Shown: positions 1 through 9,942, numbered from the stretch's first letter. The stretch is 64,000 bases of DNA from CAVRIA01 sp963721115 (GCA_963721115.1 CAVRIA010000006.1:806001-870000); one strand, 5' to 3'. Notes: generated by a model from the letters alone, not told the origin. Translations and numbers: made by a program.

Positions 1-420
1 GCGCTGCCTCTCTACGGGCACGAGCTCAACACGGACACCACCCCGCTCGAGGCAGGCCTGGGATGGGTGGTTCGCATGGGCAAGGGCGAGTTCGTCGGGC
101 GTGCGGCAATACAGCGGCAGCTCGCCGAGGGAGTGCGGCAGCGGCTGGTCGGTCTGGCGCTGGTGGAGCCTGGGGTTCCGCGGGTAGACTACCGGATCCT
201 CCGCGACGGCGACCCAGTGGGCGTCGTGACCAGCGGAACGCGCTCGCCGACGCTTGGAAAGGGCATCGCACTCGGCTATGTGAACGCGGTTGCGGCGGCG
301 ATGGGCTCGCCGCTCGCCGTGGAGATTCGCAACCGCGCCGTCGGGGCGGAGGTGGTGCCTCTGCCCTTCTATCGGCGCGGGCGCGACGATGGGCAAACGG
401 CGGCGGCACCTGAGGGCTGA
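1..420 (+). CDS. gcvT: Glycine cleavage T protein (aminomethyltransferase), C-terminal part
   Basis: The window opens inside this gene; 139 C-terminal residues are visible, in frame from base 1 to the TGA at 418-420. The family segment YGHELNTDTTPLEAGLGW lies at the start, and TSGTRSPTLGKGIALGYV follows near the middle. Members of the family take the aminomethyl group from the lipoyl arm of the H protein, transfer the C1 unit to tetrahydrofolate and release ammonia in the cytoplasm. The full protein is usually about 360-370 residues, so roughly 60 percent lies upstream of the window. The gene sits 49 bases before gcvH and heads a gcvT-H-PA-PB operon. The last dozen residues are a poorly conserved tail. 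Confidence 0.95.
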   Translation, partial: ALPLYGHELNTDTTPLEAGLGWVVRMGKGEFVGRAAIQRQLAEGVRQRLVGLALVEPGVPRVDYRILRDGDPVGVVTSGTRSPTLGKGIALGYVNAVAAAMGSPLAVEIRNRAVGAEVVPLPFYRRGRDDGQTAAAPEG

Positions 421-469
421 CGGCGGAGGCCCCGGTCATCCGGTTCGACAACACGACAAGGAGAGGGAG

Positions 470-859
470 ATGGAGTTCCCCGACGATCTGAAATACACGC
501 GCGAGCACGAGTGGGTACTGGTCGAAGAGAACGTCGCAACCATCGGCATCACCGACTACGCGCAGGAGCAGCTCGGAGACGTCGTGTTCGTCGAGCTGCC
601 GGCGGTTGGCGATAAGGTCACCAAGGACGAGGCGATGGGCGTGGTGGAGTCGGTGAAGGCCGTCTCGGATGTCTACGCACCCTTGAGCGGCAAGGTGCTC
701 GAGGTGAACGACGACTTGCCCGACAGCACCGAGATGATCAACGAAGATCCGTACGGTGACGGCTGGATCATCAAGATCGAGATCGGCGACCGCTCGGACC
801 TGGAAGATCTGATGACGGCCGAGGAGTACGAGCAATACGTCGCCGAGCAAAGCGATTGA
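470..859 (+). CDS. gcvH: Glycine cleavage H protein, lipoyl carrier
   Basis: A complete 129-residue H protein, the normal length. It carries the lipoyl arm that shuttles the aminomethyl intermediate between the P, T and L proteins. The lipoylated lysine is K63 in the motif VESVKAVSDVYAPLSG, and the N-terminal TREHEWV and C-terminal DPYGDGWIIKI segments are typical. The ATG at 470 was chosen because a purine-rich AAGGAGAGGG ribosome site precedes it by a few bases and because the family starts here. The frame is open further upstream, but that extension is unrelated sequence overlapping gcvT. It is followed after about 160 bases by gcvPA. Confidence 0.97.
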   Translation: MEFPDDLKYTREHEWVLVEENVATIGITDYAQEQLGDVVFVELPAVGDKVTKDEAMGVVESVKAVSDVYAPLSGKVLEVNDDLPDSTEMINEDPYGDGWIIKIEIGDRSDLEDLMTAEEYEQYVAEQSD

Positions 860-1022
860 GGTGGTGGGCAGCCTTCGAACACCGAAGACCCGTCTCGTTG
901 ATACTGCCGCCCGACGATGACCGTCGATGCCCGCGGATCGCCGCGGCCACGCGCTACCGTGGCGGGGGCGGCCGCCCCGAGCCGGATGGCAGCGTGACGA
1001 GCTTTACGAGTTGACGACCCAC

Positions 1023-2360
1023 ATGCGTTTCATTCCCCACACCGACCAGGACATCCGCGAGATGCTCGACGCCATCGGCGTGCCCGCGGTCGAGGACCTG
1101 TTCCGGGACGTGCCCACCGAGCTGCGCGGGCACGGGGCCATCGACCTGCCTCTCGGTCTCTCGGAACCCCAGGTGCGGCAGCGCATGGAGGATCTCGCCG
1201 GGAGCAATGCCGGGGCCGGCCTGGTGTCCTTCCTCGGTGCCGGAGCCTATCCGCACTTCGTCCCGGCCGTGGTCGATCACATCATCCAGCGGGCGGAGTT
1301 CTACTCTGCCTACACGCCGTATCAGCCCGAGGTGAGCCAGGGGACCCTGCAGGCGATCTTCGAGTTCCAGAGTCTGATCGCCATGCTCTTCGACCTCGAG
1401 GTGGCGAATGCAAGCATGTACGACGGCGCCTCGGCGACCGCGGAAGCGGTCTTGATGGCGCTCCGGTTGCAACCGAAGCGTCACCGGATCGTGATGGCTC
1501 GTTCTGTGGCTCCCGAGTATCGCGCCGTGACCACCACCTACCTGAGCGGGGCGGGCGATGTCGAGGTGCTCGAGGCGCCGTTCGGCGAGGACGGGTGCGT
1601 CGATCTGGCCTGGCTCGGCGGTCACGCCGACGCGGCGACGGCGGCGGTGGTGGTTGGGTACCCGAATTTCTTCGGCGTCGTGGAAGACCTCGCCGCGGTG
1701 CGGGCGGCAATGGGTAGCTCCGGTGCGGTCCTGGTCACCGCCACCGCCGAGCCGCTGGCGCTGGCGGCGATTCGGCCGCCCGGGGCGAGCGGCGCCGAGA
1801 TCGCGGTCGGGGAAGGACAGAGCTTTGGCGTGCCACTCTCCTACGGCGGGCCCGGCGTCGGGCTGTTCGCCACCCGAACCCGGCACGTCCGCAGCATGCC
1901 GGGACGTTTGGTGGGGGAGGCGCAGGACGAGGGCGGGCGGCGCGGCTACGTGCTCACGCTGGCTACCCGCGAGCAGCACATCCGGCGCGAACGCGCCACG
2001 TCCAACATCTGCACCAACCACGGCCTGGTCGCCCTCGCGACGACTGTCTACCTCAGTCTGTTGGGGAAGGAGGGGTTGCGCCGGCTGGCCACGATCAATC
2101 TGCGCCAGGCGCACCGGACGCTCGAGAGGCTCTGCGCGAACGGCTGGCGGCGCCGGTTCGCCGGCCCCTTCTTCAACGAGTTCGTGGTCAGCGGTCGCGA
2201 CGGCCGTGCCGCCGTCGAGCGAGCGCGCGAGGGGGCAGTTCTCGCCGGTGTGCCGCTGGGTCGGTGGTATCCGGAGCTCGAGGATAGTGTCTTGCTGGCG
2301 GTGACGGAGACGCATGCCGACGACGCCATCGACCACCTGGTGGAGGCTTTCGTTCCATGA
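1023..2360 (+). CDS. gcvPA: Glycine dehydrogenase (decarboxylating) subunit 1
   Basis: A 445-residue protein matching the N-terminal half of the split P protein. With GcvPB it decarboxylates glycine and passes the aminomethyl group to GcvH. Recognisable segments are the start MRFIPHTDQDIREML, the region YTPYQPEVSQGTLQ near residue 100, DGASATAEA, and RREKATS-like RRERATSNICTNHGL near residue 325. The ATG at 1023 fits the family start; the frame is open another 32 codons upstream but that leader is Arg/Gly-rich and unconserved. No strong ribosome site is visible. Its stop overlaps the gcvPB start (ATGA at 2357-2360), which points to translational coupling of the two subunits. Confidence 0.96.
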   Translation: MRFIPHTDQDIREMLDAIGVPAVEDLFRDVPTELRGHGAIDLPLGLSEPQVRQRMEDLAGSNAGAGLVSFLGAGAYPHFVPAVVDHIIQRAEFYSAYTPYQPEVSQGTLQAIFEFQSLIAMLFDLEVANASMYDGASATAEAVLMALRLQPKRHRIVMARSVAPEYRAVTTTYLSGAGDVEVLEAPFGEDGCVDLAWLGGHADAATAAVVVGYPNFFGVVEDLAAVRAAMGSSGAVLVTATAEPLALAAIRPPGASGAEIAVGEGQSFGVPLSYGGPGVGLFATRTRHVRSMPGRLVGEAQDEGGRRGYVLTLATREQHIRRERATSNICTNHGLVALATTVYLSLLGKEGLRRLATINLRQAHRTLERLCANGWRRRFAGPFFNEFVVSGRDGRAAVERAREGAVLAGVPLGRWYPELEDSVLLAVTETHADDAIDHLVEAFVP

Positions 2361-3889
2361 GCCGACCGCCGCGTGGCAAGCAGGCCGGTCTCCTGCTCGA
2401 CGAGCCCCTGATCTTCGAGCGCAGCCGCCCGGGGCGGTCCGGAGCGGACGTGCCCGATGCGGGGGTCGATGCGACGGACCTTCTCCCCGCCGAACTCGTG
2501 CGCGGGCCGATCGACGGCTTTCCGGAGGTGAGCGAGCCGGAGGTCCTGCGTCATTTCCTGCGCCTTTCGCAGTGGAATTTCGGCACCGCGACGACCTTCT
2601 ACCCGCTCGGCTCCTGCACCATGAAGTACAACCCGCTGACCAACGAGGCGGTGGCTCGACTGCCGGGATTCGCCAACCTCCACCCGCTGACCCCTGACGA
2701 TCTGGCGCAAGGCGCGCTGGAGCTCATGTGGGAGCTGGAGCAGATGCTGGCCGAGCTGAGCGGGATGGACGCGATCTCCCTGCAGCCAGCGGCGGGCGCG
2801 CACGGTGAGCTGACCGGCATGAAGATGATCCGCGCCTATCACACCGAGCGCGGCGATCCGCGCAGCACGGTGCTCATTCCGGCCAGCGCCCACGGAACCA
2901 ACCCCGCCAGCGCCGCTCTCAGCGGCTACAAGGTCAAGCAGGTCGAGGGCAACAAGCTCGGGTTGGTCGAGGCGGAGGCGGTGCGCCGCGTCATGGACGA
3001 GCAGGTGGCGGCCCTCATGATCACCAATCCGAACACGCTGGGCCTGTTCGAGCGCGAGATCGCGCAGGTCGCCGAGGTGGTACGCGCGCGCGGCGGCCTG
3101 GTTTACCTCGACGGCGCCAACTTCAACGCCCTGATGGGCGTCGTGAAGCCGGGCGACATCGGCGCCGACGTCATGCAGTTCAACTTGCACAAGACGTTCT
3201 CGACCCCACACGGCGGCGGTGGCCCGGGAGCGGGACCAATCGGTGTCGTGAAGGCCCTCGAGCCTTATCTGCCGGCGCCGCGCCTCGTGCGCGAGGGGGA
3301 CCGTTTGCGTTGGGGTAAGGTAGGGGAGAAATCGATCGGCCGGGTGCGTGGCTTCCACGGCAACTTCGGTATGCTGGTGCGCGCCTATGCCTACATCAAG
3401 GCACTCGGGGGTGACGGGCTGGCGCGGGCCACGGCGATGGCAGTACTGAACGCCAACTATATCCGGGCCCGGCTGCAGGGCACGTACCACCTCGCCCAGC
3501 CGGGCCTGTGCATGCACGAGTGTGTGTTCAGCGACAAGCATCTCGAGGGAACGGGCCTGAAGACGCTCGACGTCGCCAAGCGGTTGCTGGACTATGGATT
3601 CTACGCCCCGACGATCTACTTCCCGCTGGTGGTCAGCGGCGCGTTGATGATCGAACCGACGGAGACCGAGAGCAAGGAAACACTGGACGAGTTCATCGCC
3701 GCGATGGAGGCGATCGCGAGGGAGGCGGTGGAAGCGGCCGACGAGGTGCGCGGCGCGCCGACCCTGACACCGGTCGGCCGACTGGACGAGGCCCGTGCCG
3801 CTCGCCATCTCGTCCTGCGTTGGTCTCCCGGCCGGAAGGAACGATCGGACCCCGGCGGCCCGAGCCGTGCGGAGAACGAGCCGGAATAG
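2357..3889 (+). CDS. gcvPB: Glycine dehydrogenase (decarboxylating) subunit 2, PLP-binding
   Basis: A 510-residue protein matching the C-terminal, PLP-carrying half of the P protein. The PLP lysine is K279 in LHKTFSTPHGGGGPG. Other family segments are FYPLGSCTMKYNP near residue 84, ASAHGTNPASA near 177 and DGANFNALMG near 254. It forms the heterotetrameric decarboxylase with GcvPA. The start overlaps the gcvPA stop by four bases. The protein runs about 25-30 residues beyond the usual end, with a charged, Arg/Pro-rich tail of no recognised function. A strong hairpin directly follows the stop, so the glycine-cleavage operon probably ends here; the L protein (lpd) is not in the window. Confidence 0.96.
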   Translation: MSRPPRGKQAGLLLDEPLIFERSRPGRSGADVPDAGVDATDLLPAELVRGPIDGFPEVSEPEVLRHFLRLSQWNFGTATTFYPLGSCTMKYNPLTNEAVARLPGFANLHPLTPDDLAQGALELMWELEQMLAELSGMDAISLQPAAGAHGELTGMKMIRAYHTERGDPRSTVLIPASAHGTNPASAALSGYKVKQVEGNKLGLVEAEAVRRVMDEQVAALMITNPNTLGLFEREIAQVAEVVRARGGLVYLDGANFNALMGVVKPGDIGADVMQFNLHKTFSTPHGGGGPGAGPIGVVKALEPYLPAPRLVREGDRLRWGKVGEKSIGRVRGFHGNFGMLVRAYAYIKALGGDGLARATAMAVLNANYIRARLQGTYHLAQPGLCMHECVFSDKHLEGTGLKTLDVAKRLLDYGFYAPTIYFPLVVSGALMIEPTETESKETLDEFIAAMEAIAREAVEAADEVRGAPTLTPVGRLDEARAARHLVLRWSPGRKERSDPGGPSRAENEPE

Positions 3890-3894
3890 GCCGG

Positions 3895-3920
3895 CCGGCG
3901 CTGCCGACACGCAGCGCCGG
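3895..3920 (+). terminator. Strong hairpin after gcvPB
   Basis: A perfect 10-base stem (CCGGCGCTGC / GCAGCGCCGG) with a six-base CGACAC loop begins five bases after the gcvPB stop. There is no T-run after it, so it is a candidate terminator or mRNA-stabilising 3-prime hairpin rather than a textbook intrinsic terminator. Confidence 0.5.
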
Positions 3921-3988
3921 AAGCGAGCTTGACCCGATCCAGGAGCTATGGGAACGGATACGTGCCGCGCTGTCGTGAGGAGAATGGC

Positions 3989-5540
3989 ATGCATTTGGGA
4001 CGAGCAACTGTCTGCAGGCTAGCCTGGCTCGGGGCTCGCCTGCCCCTGGCCGTCCTGACGTTCGCGCTCGCGGTTGCGGGGCCGCCGGATACGCCGGCGC
4101 AGGCCGTCTTCGACCTCGCCGACGTAGCCGCGAAGGCGGAGAAGCTGGCGCAGGAGCAGTTCCAGGAACCCAAGAACCAGGTGCCGGACTGGTTGTTGAA
4201 GCTCACCTACGACCAGTGGCGAACGATCCGCTTCCGGCCCGAGCACGCCCTGTGGAAGGACCGCGGGTTGAAGTTCCAGGTCCAGTTCTTCCACCCCGGG
4301 CTCTATTACAATCGCATCGTGACCGTGAACGTCGTCGATGCGGAGGGCATACGGGCGTTGAAGTTCTCGCCCAGCCAGTTCGATTACGCGGACAACGACT
4401 TCGCCAGCCGGGTGCCGCAGGACCTCGGCTATGCGGGCTTTCGCCTCCACTATCCGATCAACGCGCCGAAGTACGACGACGAGGTGATCGTTTTTCTCGG
4501 GGCCAGCTACTTCCGCGCCGTCGGCAAGGATCAGGTGTTCGGCATCTCGGCGCGCGGCCTGGCCATCGATACCGCCCTTCCCTCCGGGGAAGAGTTCCCC
4601 TACTTCAAGGAGTTCTGGCTGGTGAGACCGGCGCCGGGCGCCAAGGACATGGCCGTGTACGCGCTGCTCGACAGCCCGAGCATGACCGGGGCGTATCCGC
4701 TTCGGGGTCTATCCGGGAGAGCAGACGGTGGTGAACGTCGAGGCGCGGCTCTACCGGCGCAAGGAGGTCAAGAAGCTCGGCCTGGCGCCGCTGACCAGCA
4801 TGTTCTTTTTCGGCGAGAACACGCCGCATTGCTTCGACGACTTCCGACCCGAGGTCCACGACTCGGACGGCTTGCTGCTCTCCTTCGCTTCGGACGAGTG
4901 GCTGTGGCGGCCGTTGGACAACCCGGAGACCCTTCGGGTGGACGGGTTCGCGATGCACAACCCGCGGGGCTTCGGGCTTCTGCAGAGAGATCGCGACTTC
5001 GAGCATTACCAGGATCTGGAAACCCACATGGAACGCCGGCCCAGCCTCTGGATCACCCCGCGCGGAGACTGGGGTGACGGCCGTCTGGAACTGGTGGAGA
5101 TTCCCACCAAGGCCGACACCAACGACAACGTCGTGGCGTTCTGGGTGCCCGGCCGCCTGCCGGAGCTCGGCAAGCCGGTGGAGCTGTCGTACTCCATGTC
5201 GTGGTACGGAGACGACTCCACGCGACCACCCGGCGGACGCGTCGTGGCGACGCGCCGCGACCATGGCACCGTCGAAGGCGCGTATCGCTTCGTCTTGGAC
5301 TTCGAAGGCAAAAGGTTGAAGGCGGTCCCGGCCGACACGGTCCTGCGCGCCGTGGTGACGGTCGCCTCGAAGGATGGGGAGATCGTCGATCAACACGTGG
5401 TGAAGAATCCACAGACCGGCGGCTGGCGGCTGACGTTTCAGGTGCGTCCGAAGACGGACCAGCCAGTCGAGCTGCGCGCCTTTCTCCAGAAGGGCGAAGA
5501 GGCGCTCACCGAGACCTGGTCGTATCTGCTGAACCCCTGA
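3989..5540 (+). CDS. opgG: Glucan biosynthesis protein G, periplasmic, with a one-base frameshift
   Basis: OpgG (MdoG) acts in the periplasm with OpgH to make branched beta-glucans that buffer osmolarity. The ATG at 3989 has an AGGAG site seven bases upstream and opens a signal peptide ending in AQA before VFDLADVAAKAEKLAQ. Typical OpgG segments follow, such as YDQWRTIRFRPEHALW and FQVQFFHPG. The reading frame breaks near 4697-4700. After SPSMTGAY the frame reads PLRGL, whereas removing one C from TATCCGCTTC gives RFGVYPGEQTVVNVEARLYRR-like OpgG sequence that continues to 5540. The corrected product would be 516 residues, a normal OpgG length. A single-base insertion, by sequencing error or a real mutation, is the simplest explanation. 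opgH follows 43 bases downstream. Confidence 0.9.
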
Positions 5541-5583
5541 ACGCAGGGAGACCAGCACCCGCTGAAGACTGGGACGACGACAG

Positions 5584-8220
5584 ATGGCGGACGAGACTCC
5601 GAGGGACGATCGCGTTCTGTCCGTCCCGGCGGCGAGACTGCTGCAGGACTGGAAGGGCGCTCACGAGCGGGGAGTTGCCTACCTCGCTGCCCTCGGTATC
5701 GCGGCCGAGGAACGGGAGGCTCTGGCCGCGGCGGCCGTCGAGCGCGCCTTGCGCGACGAGCCCTGGGACGATCGCAGCGACGCCACGGCACAGACACTGG
5801 CGGCGCTGCGGCGGCTGCTGCCGGAGCGCTACCCCCGGTTGCAGCTCGGCTCCGACGCCGTCACCGACGAGTTCGTCGGCTGGCGCGTGGATGCCCATCT
5901 GTCGGCGCGGTTTGCGGCCGACGGTACCGCGGCGGCCGCGCCGCGTCTCCCGCGCATCGAGCGGGGGCGGCTGTGGCCCGGACCGGAGCTGGCGCGGCGA
6001 ACGATGGTTCCGGACAAAATCGAGCGCAGCTTTCTGCGCCCCTTCCTGTCGCGCATGGGACCGCAGTTTCTCATGCAGAGGCGGTCGCCGCCGGAAGACC
6101 GATCGGAAGGAGCCGCGGTGCGCAGCGAGCGCCGCCGACAGTGGACGCGGGTCGCGTCGCATCGCCGTCTGCTGCTCGGTTTCCTCGTCCTCATCCCCAG
6201 CATCGTCGCCAGTGGGTTCATGCTCGACGTCTTGCCGCACAAGGGCGAGACGCCCATCGAGCTGGCGATCGTCCTCTTCTTCGGCGCCCTGTTCGGCTGG
6301 ATCTCCATCGGCTTCTGGACCGCTACGCTCGGCTTCTTCACCCTCATCTTCGGCGATCGCTTCGCGATCACCAAGCTCGACGGCGAGGAAGAGGGCCCGC
6401 TCGATCCGGTCTCGCGCACGGCTCTGGTGATGCCCATCTGCGAAGAGCCCGTCGATCGGGTCTTCGCCGGACTGAAGGCCATCCATCGGTCTCTCGAACG
6501 GGCTGGAGCGCTTCACCACTTCGACTTCTTCATCCTCAGCGACACGAGCGATCCCGCCAACTGGGTCGCGGAGGAGGCCGCATGGGCAGAGTGGTGTCGC
6601 GCCGTCGACGGCTTCGGCCGCATCTTCTACCGCCGCCGGCGCGTGCGGTTGAAGCGCAAGAGCGGCAACGTCGCAGATTTCTGCCGGCGCTGGGGGCGGC
6701 GCTACCGGTACATGATCATGCTGGACGCCGACAGCGTGATGAGCGGCGATACGCTGGTGCGACTGGTGAAGATGATGGAGCGCTATCCGGAGGCGGGCAT
6801 GATCCAGACCGCTCCGGTCTCCGTCAACCGGCGCTCCCTGTTCGCCCGCGCGCAGCAGTTCGCCAGCCGGGTGTACGGGCCGATGTTCTCCGCGGGGCTT
6901 CACTTCTGGCAGCTCGGCGACGGACAGTACTGGGGCCACAACGCGATCATCCGTATCAAGCCGTTCGCCGATCACTGCGGGCTGGCGCCGCTGCCCGGCA
7001 AGCCTCCCCTGGGCGGGGAGATTCTGAGCCACGATTTCGTCGAGGCGGCGCTGATGGGACGCTGCGGGTGGACGTTGTGGTTGGCGTTCGACCTCGGCGG
7101 CAGCTACGAGGAGACACCCCCGTCGCTCCTCGAGGAGATGAAACGCGATCGCCGCTGGTGCCAGGGCAACCTGCAACACCTGCGGCTGATCTTCACGGAG
7201 GGATTGTTCGGCGCTCACCGTGCATTGTTCTTGAATGGCGTACTTTCCTATGTGTCGGCGGCGATCTGGTTCTGCTTTCTCAGCCTGAGCACCGCCGAGG
7301 CGATTCTCAACGCGCTGCGCGAGCCCAACTACTTTCCGTCCGGCCACGGCCTGTTTCCCGAATGGCCGATCTGGCGACCGGACTGGGCTCTGTCCCTGAT
7401 GGCGGTGACGGGAATCATTCTCTTCCTGCCCAAAGTCCTCAGCGTCCTCCTGATCGCGATCAAGGGTCGCAATACACGTTCTTACGGCGGAATCGCGCGG
7501 CTGTCGCTCAGCGTCTTGCTGGAGATCCTCCTTTCCAGCCTTTTCGCGCCCATTCGCATGCTGTTCCACACCAAGTTCGTTCTTCAGAACCTCGCCGGCA
7601 GGACGGTATCCTGGCGCTCCCAGGGCCGGGAGGACGCGGAGACCGGCTGGAAGGAGGCGATCTACCACCACGGGCTGGACACGATCTTCGCTACCGCCTG
7701 GGGAACCGGCTTGTACCTGCTCAACCCGGACTACTTCTGGTGGGTGACTCCGATCATCGGCGCCCTCATCCTGTCGATCCCGCTGTCCGTGTATGCCAGC
7801 CGGGTGAGCCTGGGGCAGTGGGCCCGCGCCGCCGGGCTGTTTCTCATTCCCGAGGAGGTGTGCCCCCCGCCCGAGCTGCGCGACATGGACGAGAACCTCG
7901 AGAGGGCGCGCCGCGCGGCGGCGCAGCTCCCGCAACCGCAGCGGGACGGCTTCGTGCGCTGCGCGATCGACCCCTACGTAAACGCGCTTCGCCGGGCGCT
8001 GCTCGGCCGACCGGGCTCGCTCCGGCCCTCGATTCGCGCCGCCCGTCGCGCCCTCCTGGACCGCGCCGTGGCGGGTGGCCCCTCGGCCCTGGCGGCCGGG
8101 GAACGGAAAGTCCTGCTTTATGACTCGGGGTTGGTCGGAGAGCTGCACGACCGACTTTGGCAGTCGCTGAATCCCGAAGACGCGCGGCGCTGGGGGCGCC
8201 CGCCGGCGCGCCCGCTCTGA
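5584..8220 (+). CDS. opgH: Glucan biosynthesis glucosyltransferase H
   Basis: An 878-residue inner-membrane GT2 glucosyltransferase that polymerises the beta-glucan backbone from UDP-glucose and extrudes it for OpgG. Visible GT2 motifs are ICEEPVDRVFAGL near residue 286, the DxD-like LDADS (D381, D383), QYWGHNAIIR, the catalytic-base region LSHDFVEAALMGRCGW and RRWCQGN (523-529). Hydrophobic segments flank the cytoplasmic catalytic core: two before residue 270 and several after 540, including long ones near 600-700. The length fits OpgH. The start at 5584 lies 43 bases after opgG, so the two are probably cotranscribed. The C-terminal 130 residues are soluble and Arg-rich, as in other OpgH proteins. 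Confidence 0.95.
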   Translation: MADETPRDDRVLSVPAARLLQDWKGAHERGVAYLAALGIAAEEREALAAAAVERALRDEPWDDRSDATAQTLAALRRLLPERYPRLQLGSDAVTDEFVGWRVDAHLSARFAADGTAAAAPRLPRIERGRLWPGPELARRTMVPDKIERSFLRPFLSRMGPQFLMQRRSPPEDRSEGAAVRSERRRQWTRVASHRRLLLGFLVLIPSIVASGFMLDVLPHKGETPIELAIVLFFGALFGWISIGFWTATLGFFTLIFGDRFAITKLDGEEEGPLDPVSRTALVMPICEEPVDRVFAGLKAIHRSLERAGALHHFDFFILSDTSDPANWVAEEAAWAEWCRAVDGFGRIFYRRRRVRLKRKSGNVADFCRRWGRRYRYMIMLDADSVMSGDTLVRLVKMMERYPEAGMIQTAPVSVNRRSLFARAQQFASRVYGPMFSAGLHFWQLGDGQYWGHNAIIRIKPFADHCGLAPLPGKPPLGGEILSHDFVEAALMGRCGWTLWLAFDLGGSYEETPPSLLEEMKRDRRWCQGNLQHLRLIFTEGLFGAHRALFLNGVLSYVSAAIWFCFLSLSTAEAILNALREPNYFPSGHGLFPEWPIWRPDWALSLMAVTGIILFLPKVLSVLLIAIKGRNTRSYGGIARLSLSVLLEILLSSLFAPIRMLFHTKFVLQNLAGRTVSWRSQGREDAETGWKEAIYHHGLDTIFATAWGTGLYLLNPDYFWWVTPIIGALILSIPLSVYASRVSLGQWARAAGLFLIPEEVCPPPELRDMDENLERARRAAAQLPQPQRDGFVRCAIDPYVNALRRALLGRPGSLRPSIRAARRALLDRAVAGGPSALAAGERKVLLYDSGLVGELHDRLWQSLNPEDARRWGRPPARPL

Positions 8221-8248
8221 AACTCGGTCGGGGGGATCTCTACCCGAC

Positions 8249-9409
8249 TCAGAGAAGACCGGCCTGGAAGACGATCTGATAACCGAGTGGATGGCCAGCC
8301 CCGTCGGCGATGACCATGGCGTCGGTGTGCAGCTCGAAGTGGATGTTCCCGTCCTTGGCCTCTGCGCCCGGTGGCGGGTTACGGTCGAAGAAGCCCTGCG
8401 TGCACGCTTGCCGCAGCTTGTGGTCGAGCCCCAGGGAGACGCTCGCCGAGCGATCGGTGATACTCAAGCCGATCATGTCCCCTTGGCGGGTCATCACCGC
8501 CTCGGCGGCGATCGACTGCCGCGTGCTCAAACCACTGCTCGCCAGCTCGCGGCGCAGCAGGATGATGAGGTTCTGGAATACCCGCAAGGCGACCCGGCGC
8601 ACGAACGGGGCGAACAGCTCGGCCTTGGTGTTGAGCAGGGTGATGTCGCCTTCCTGTACGTCGGGCAGGAAGTCGAGGACGCCGATCTGCTGTGACGTCG
8701 GTAGCCAGGCGTCGCCCTTGCGGCGCACCATGTCCCGGTGCTTCTCCGCCTCGGCAGCCGCAGCCGCCTTGATCTCCTCCTCCGTCTTGCCATAGCCCTG
8801 CCCGGCGAGCTCCACGGCGCTCGGCAGGAGCTGGTCCAGGCGCGGCAGCGCGGCCAGCTGCGTCGATCCGGGGCGGGGTGCGGCGGGCTTCTTGCCCGGG
8901 GACCCGTTCTCCTTTGCGGCCGCCTTCTTCTCCGCTTGCGGCTTCGGCTTGACGACGTCGCCGTCCTCGGTGCCCGGCGCGGGTTCGCCGCGATGCACCA
9001 TCTCCTTCTCGACCGTGACGTCGCGCTCGCTCAAGAAGCGTGTCTTCTCCGGGGCCTGGCTCTTGCCTCCTTCCGGCGCCGTGACGATCTGCTGCTCCGG
9101 AACCGGGATCTTCATCGCCGGGGGCTCGGGCGCCTTCTGCTCGGGCGCCGCCTCGGGCGGGGGCACCTTGATCGCGGGGGCGGCTCGCGGAGGAACGGGC
9201 TTCGCTGCCGCCAGCGGGAGGGGCGGGGACACCTGCTTGGGCAGGAGGACCTTGACCGGAACCAGCTCGGGGGCCGGTCCGAACTCCACGATATGGGCCG
9301 CGTGCATCCACAGCAGGACGAGCGCGTGCAGGAGGACCGACAGCAGCACCGCGCCGGAGCGCGGCAATGCGTCGTGGAACCCCCGGGAGCGTAGCTGCAC
9401 TAACGACAT
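8249..9409 (-). CDS. TonB/TolA-like energy-transducer protein
   Basis: A 386-residue protein with one N-terminal membrane anchor (about residues 18-36, GAVLLSVLLHALVLLWMHAA). A Pro/Ala/Lys-rich stalk (about 50-175) follows, then a globular C-terminal domain containing EAVMTRQGDMIGLSITDRS. This plan is that of TonB/TolA proteins, which span the periplasm and couple inner-membrane energy to outer-membrane work. The C-terminal domain resembles TonB-family C-termini in layout, but I could not match it to a named subfamily. No ExbB/ExbD or TolQ/R partner is adjacent. The gene is convergent with opgH and divergent from tatA across 284 bases. Confidence 0.6.
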   Translation of the reverse strand: MSLVQLRSRGFHDALPRSGAVLLSVLLHALVLLWMHAAHIVEFGPAPELVPVKVLLPKQVSPPLPLAAAKPVPPRAAPAIKVPPPEAAPEQKAPEPPAMKIPVPEQQIVTAPEGGKSQAPEKTRFLSERDVTVEKEMVHRGEPAPGTEDGDVVKPKPQAEKKAAAKENGSPGKKPAAPRPGSTQLAALPRLDQLLPSAVELAGQGYGKTEEEIKAAAAAEAEKHRDMVRRKGDAWLPTSQQIGVLDFLPDVQEGDITLLNTKAELFAPFVRRVALRVFQNLIILLRRELASSGLSTRQSIAAEAVMTRQGDMIGLSITDRSASVSLGLDHKLRQACTQGFFDRNPPPGAEAKDGNIHFELHTDAMVIADGAGHPLGYQIVFQAGLL

Positions 9410-9693
9410 GTCTTCCCGGCGGGGGCCGGCTGCTCGCCGCAGGCGGAGTTGTTCCCCGGTCGCGCGGTCGCGGGGCCTCGTCGCCGGGCGCTTCGCAACT
9501 GCCGGCGCGAGAAACAGGACGGATGGGCTCTTTTGCGGTCGGACATGCCGGATGTGCAGAGTAGCGTTGCGCCCTCGATCTTTGAAGAGAACGCGGAGCG
9601 AATCGAGCCACGCGATCCCCGCAACTCGGGGATCGTCGTCTCCGTCTTGCGCCCTGCGGCGTGGTTCAACTATAGACGCTCAGGGGCAAGAGG

Positions 9694-9942
9694 ATGTTCG
9701 GCTTGGGAATCGGAGAACTGCTGGTCATCTTGGTCATCGTCCTGATCATCTTCGGGGCGGGACGGTTGCCGGAGATCGGCGAAGGCGTGGGACGCGGGAT
9801 CCGGAGCTTCCGCAAGGCGGTTCGCACACCCGACGAGATCGACATTACTCCGAAACCCGAATCGGAGGATTCTCCATCCGAGGATTCTCCATCCAAAGAG
9901 GAGGCGCGCAAGGCGGACGGCGACGCGGAGCCTCAGCCGTGA
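9694..9942 (+). CDS. tatA: Twin-arginine translocase subunit TatA/TatE
   Basis: An 82-residue TatA-type protein. It has a single N-terminal membrane helix (FGLGIGELLVILVIVLIIFG), the hinge GAGRLPEIGEGVG, an amphipathic helix GRGIRSFRKAV and a short acidic, Ser/Glu-rich tail. TatA forms the pore through which folded, twin-arginine signal-bearing proteins cross the inner membrane. The tail contains a duplicated EDSPS unit, encoded by a short direct repeat near 9867-9897. No tatB or tatC is adjacent. The last ten bases overlap the end of the convergent DUF3426 gene, which leaves no room for a terminator between them. Confidence 0.95.
   Translation: MFGLGIGELLVILVIVLIIFGAGRLPEIGEGVGRGIRSFRKAVRTPDEIDITPKPESEDSPSEDSPSKEEARKADGDAEPQP

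Noticed and set aside
954..2336. A 460-codon minus-strand open frame opposite gcvPA
   Set aside because: Same cause: a GC-rich shadow of a clearly conserved gene.
5506..8148. An 880-codon minus-strand open frame opposite opgH
   Set aside because: It mirrors the high-GC codon pattern of opgH, has no recognisable domain and no ribosome site; opgH itself has every family motif.
8221..8248. Terminator between opgH and the TonB-like gene
   Set aside because: GTCGGG and CCCGAC could pair, but the stem is only six bases and no T-run follows.
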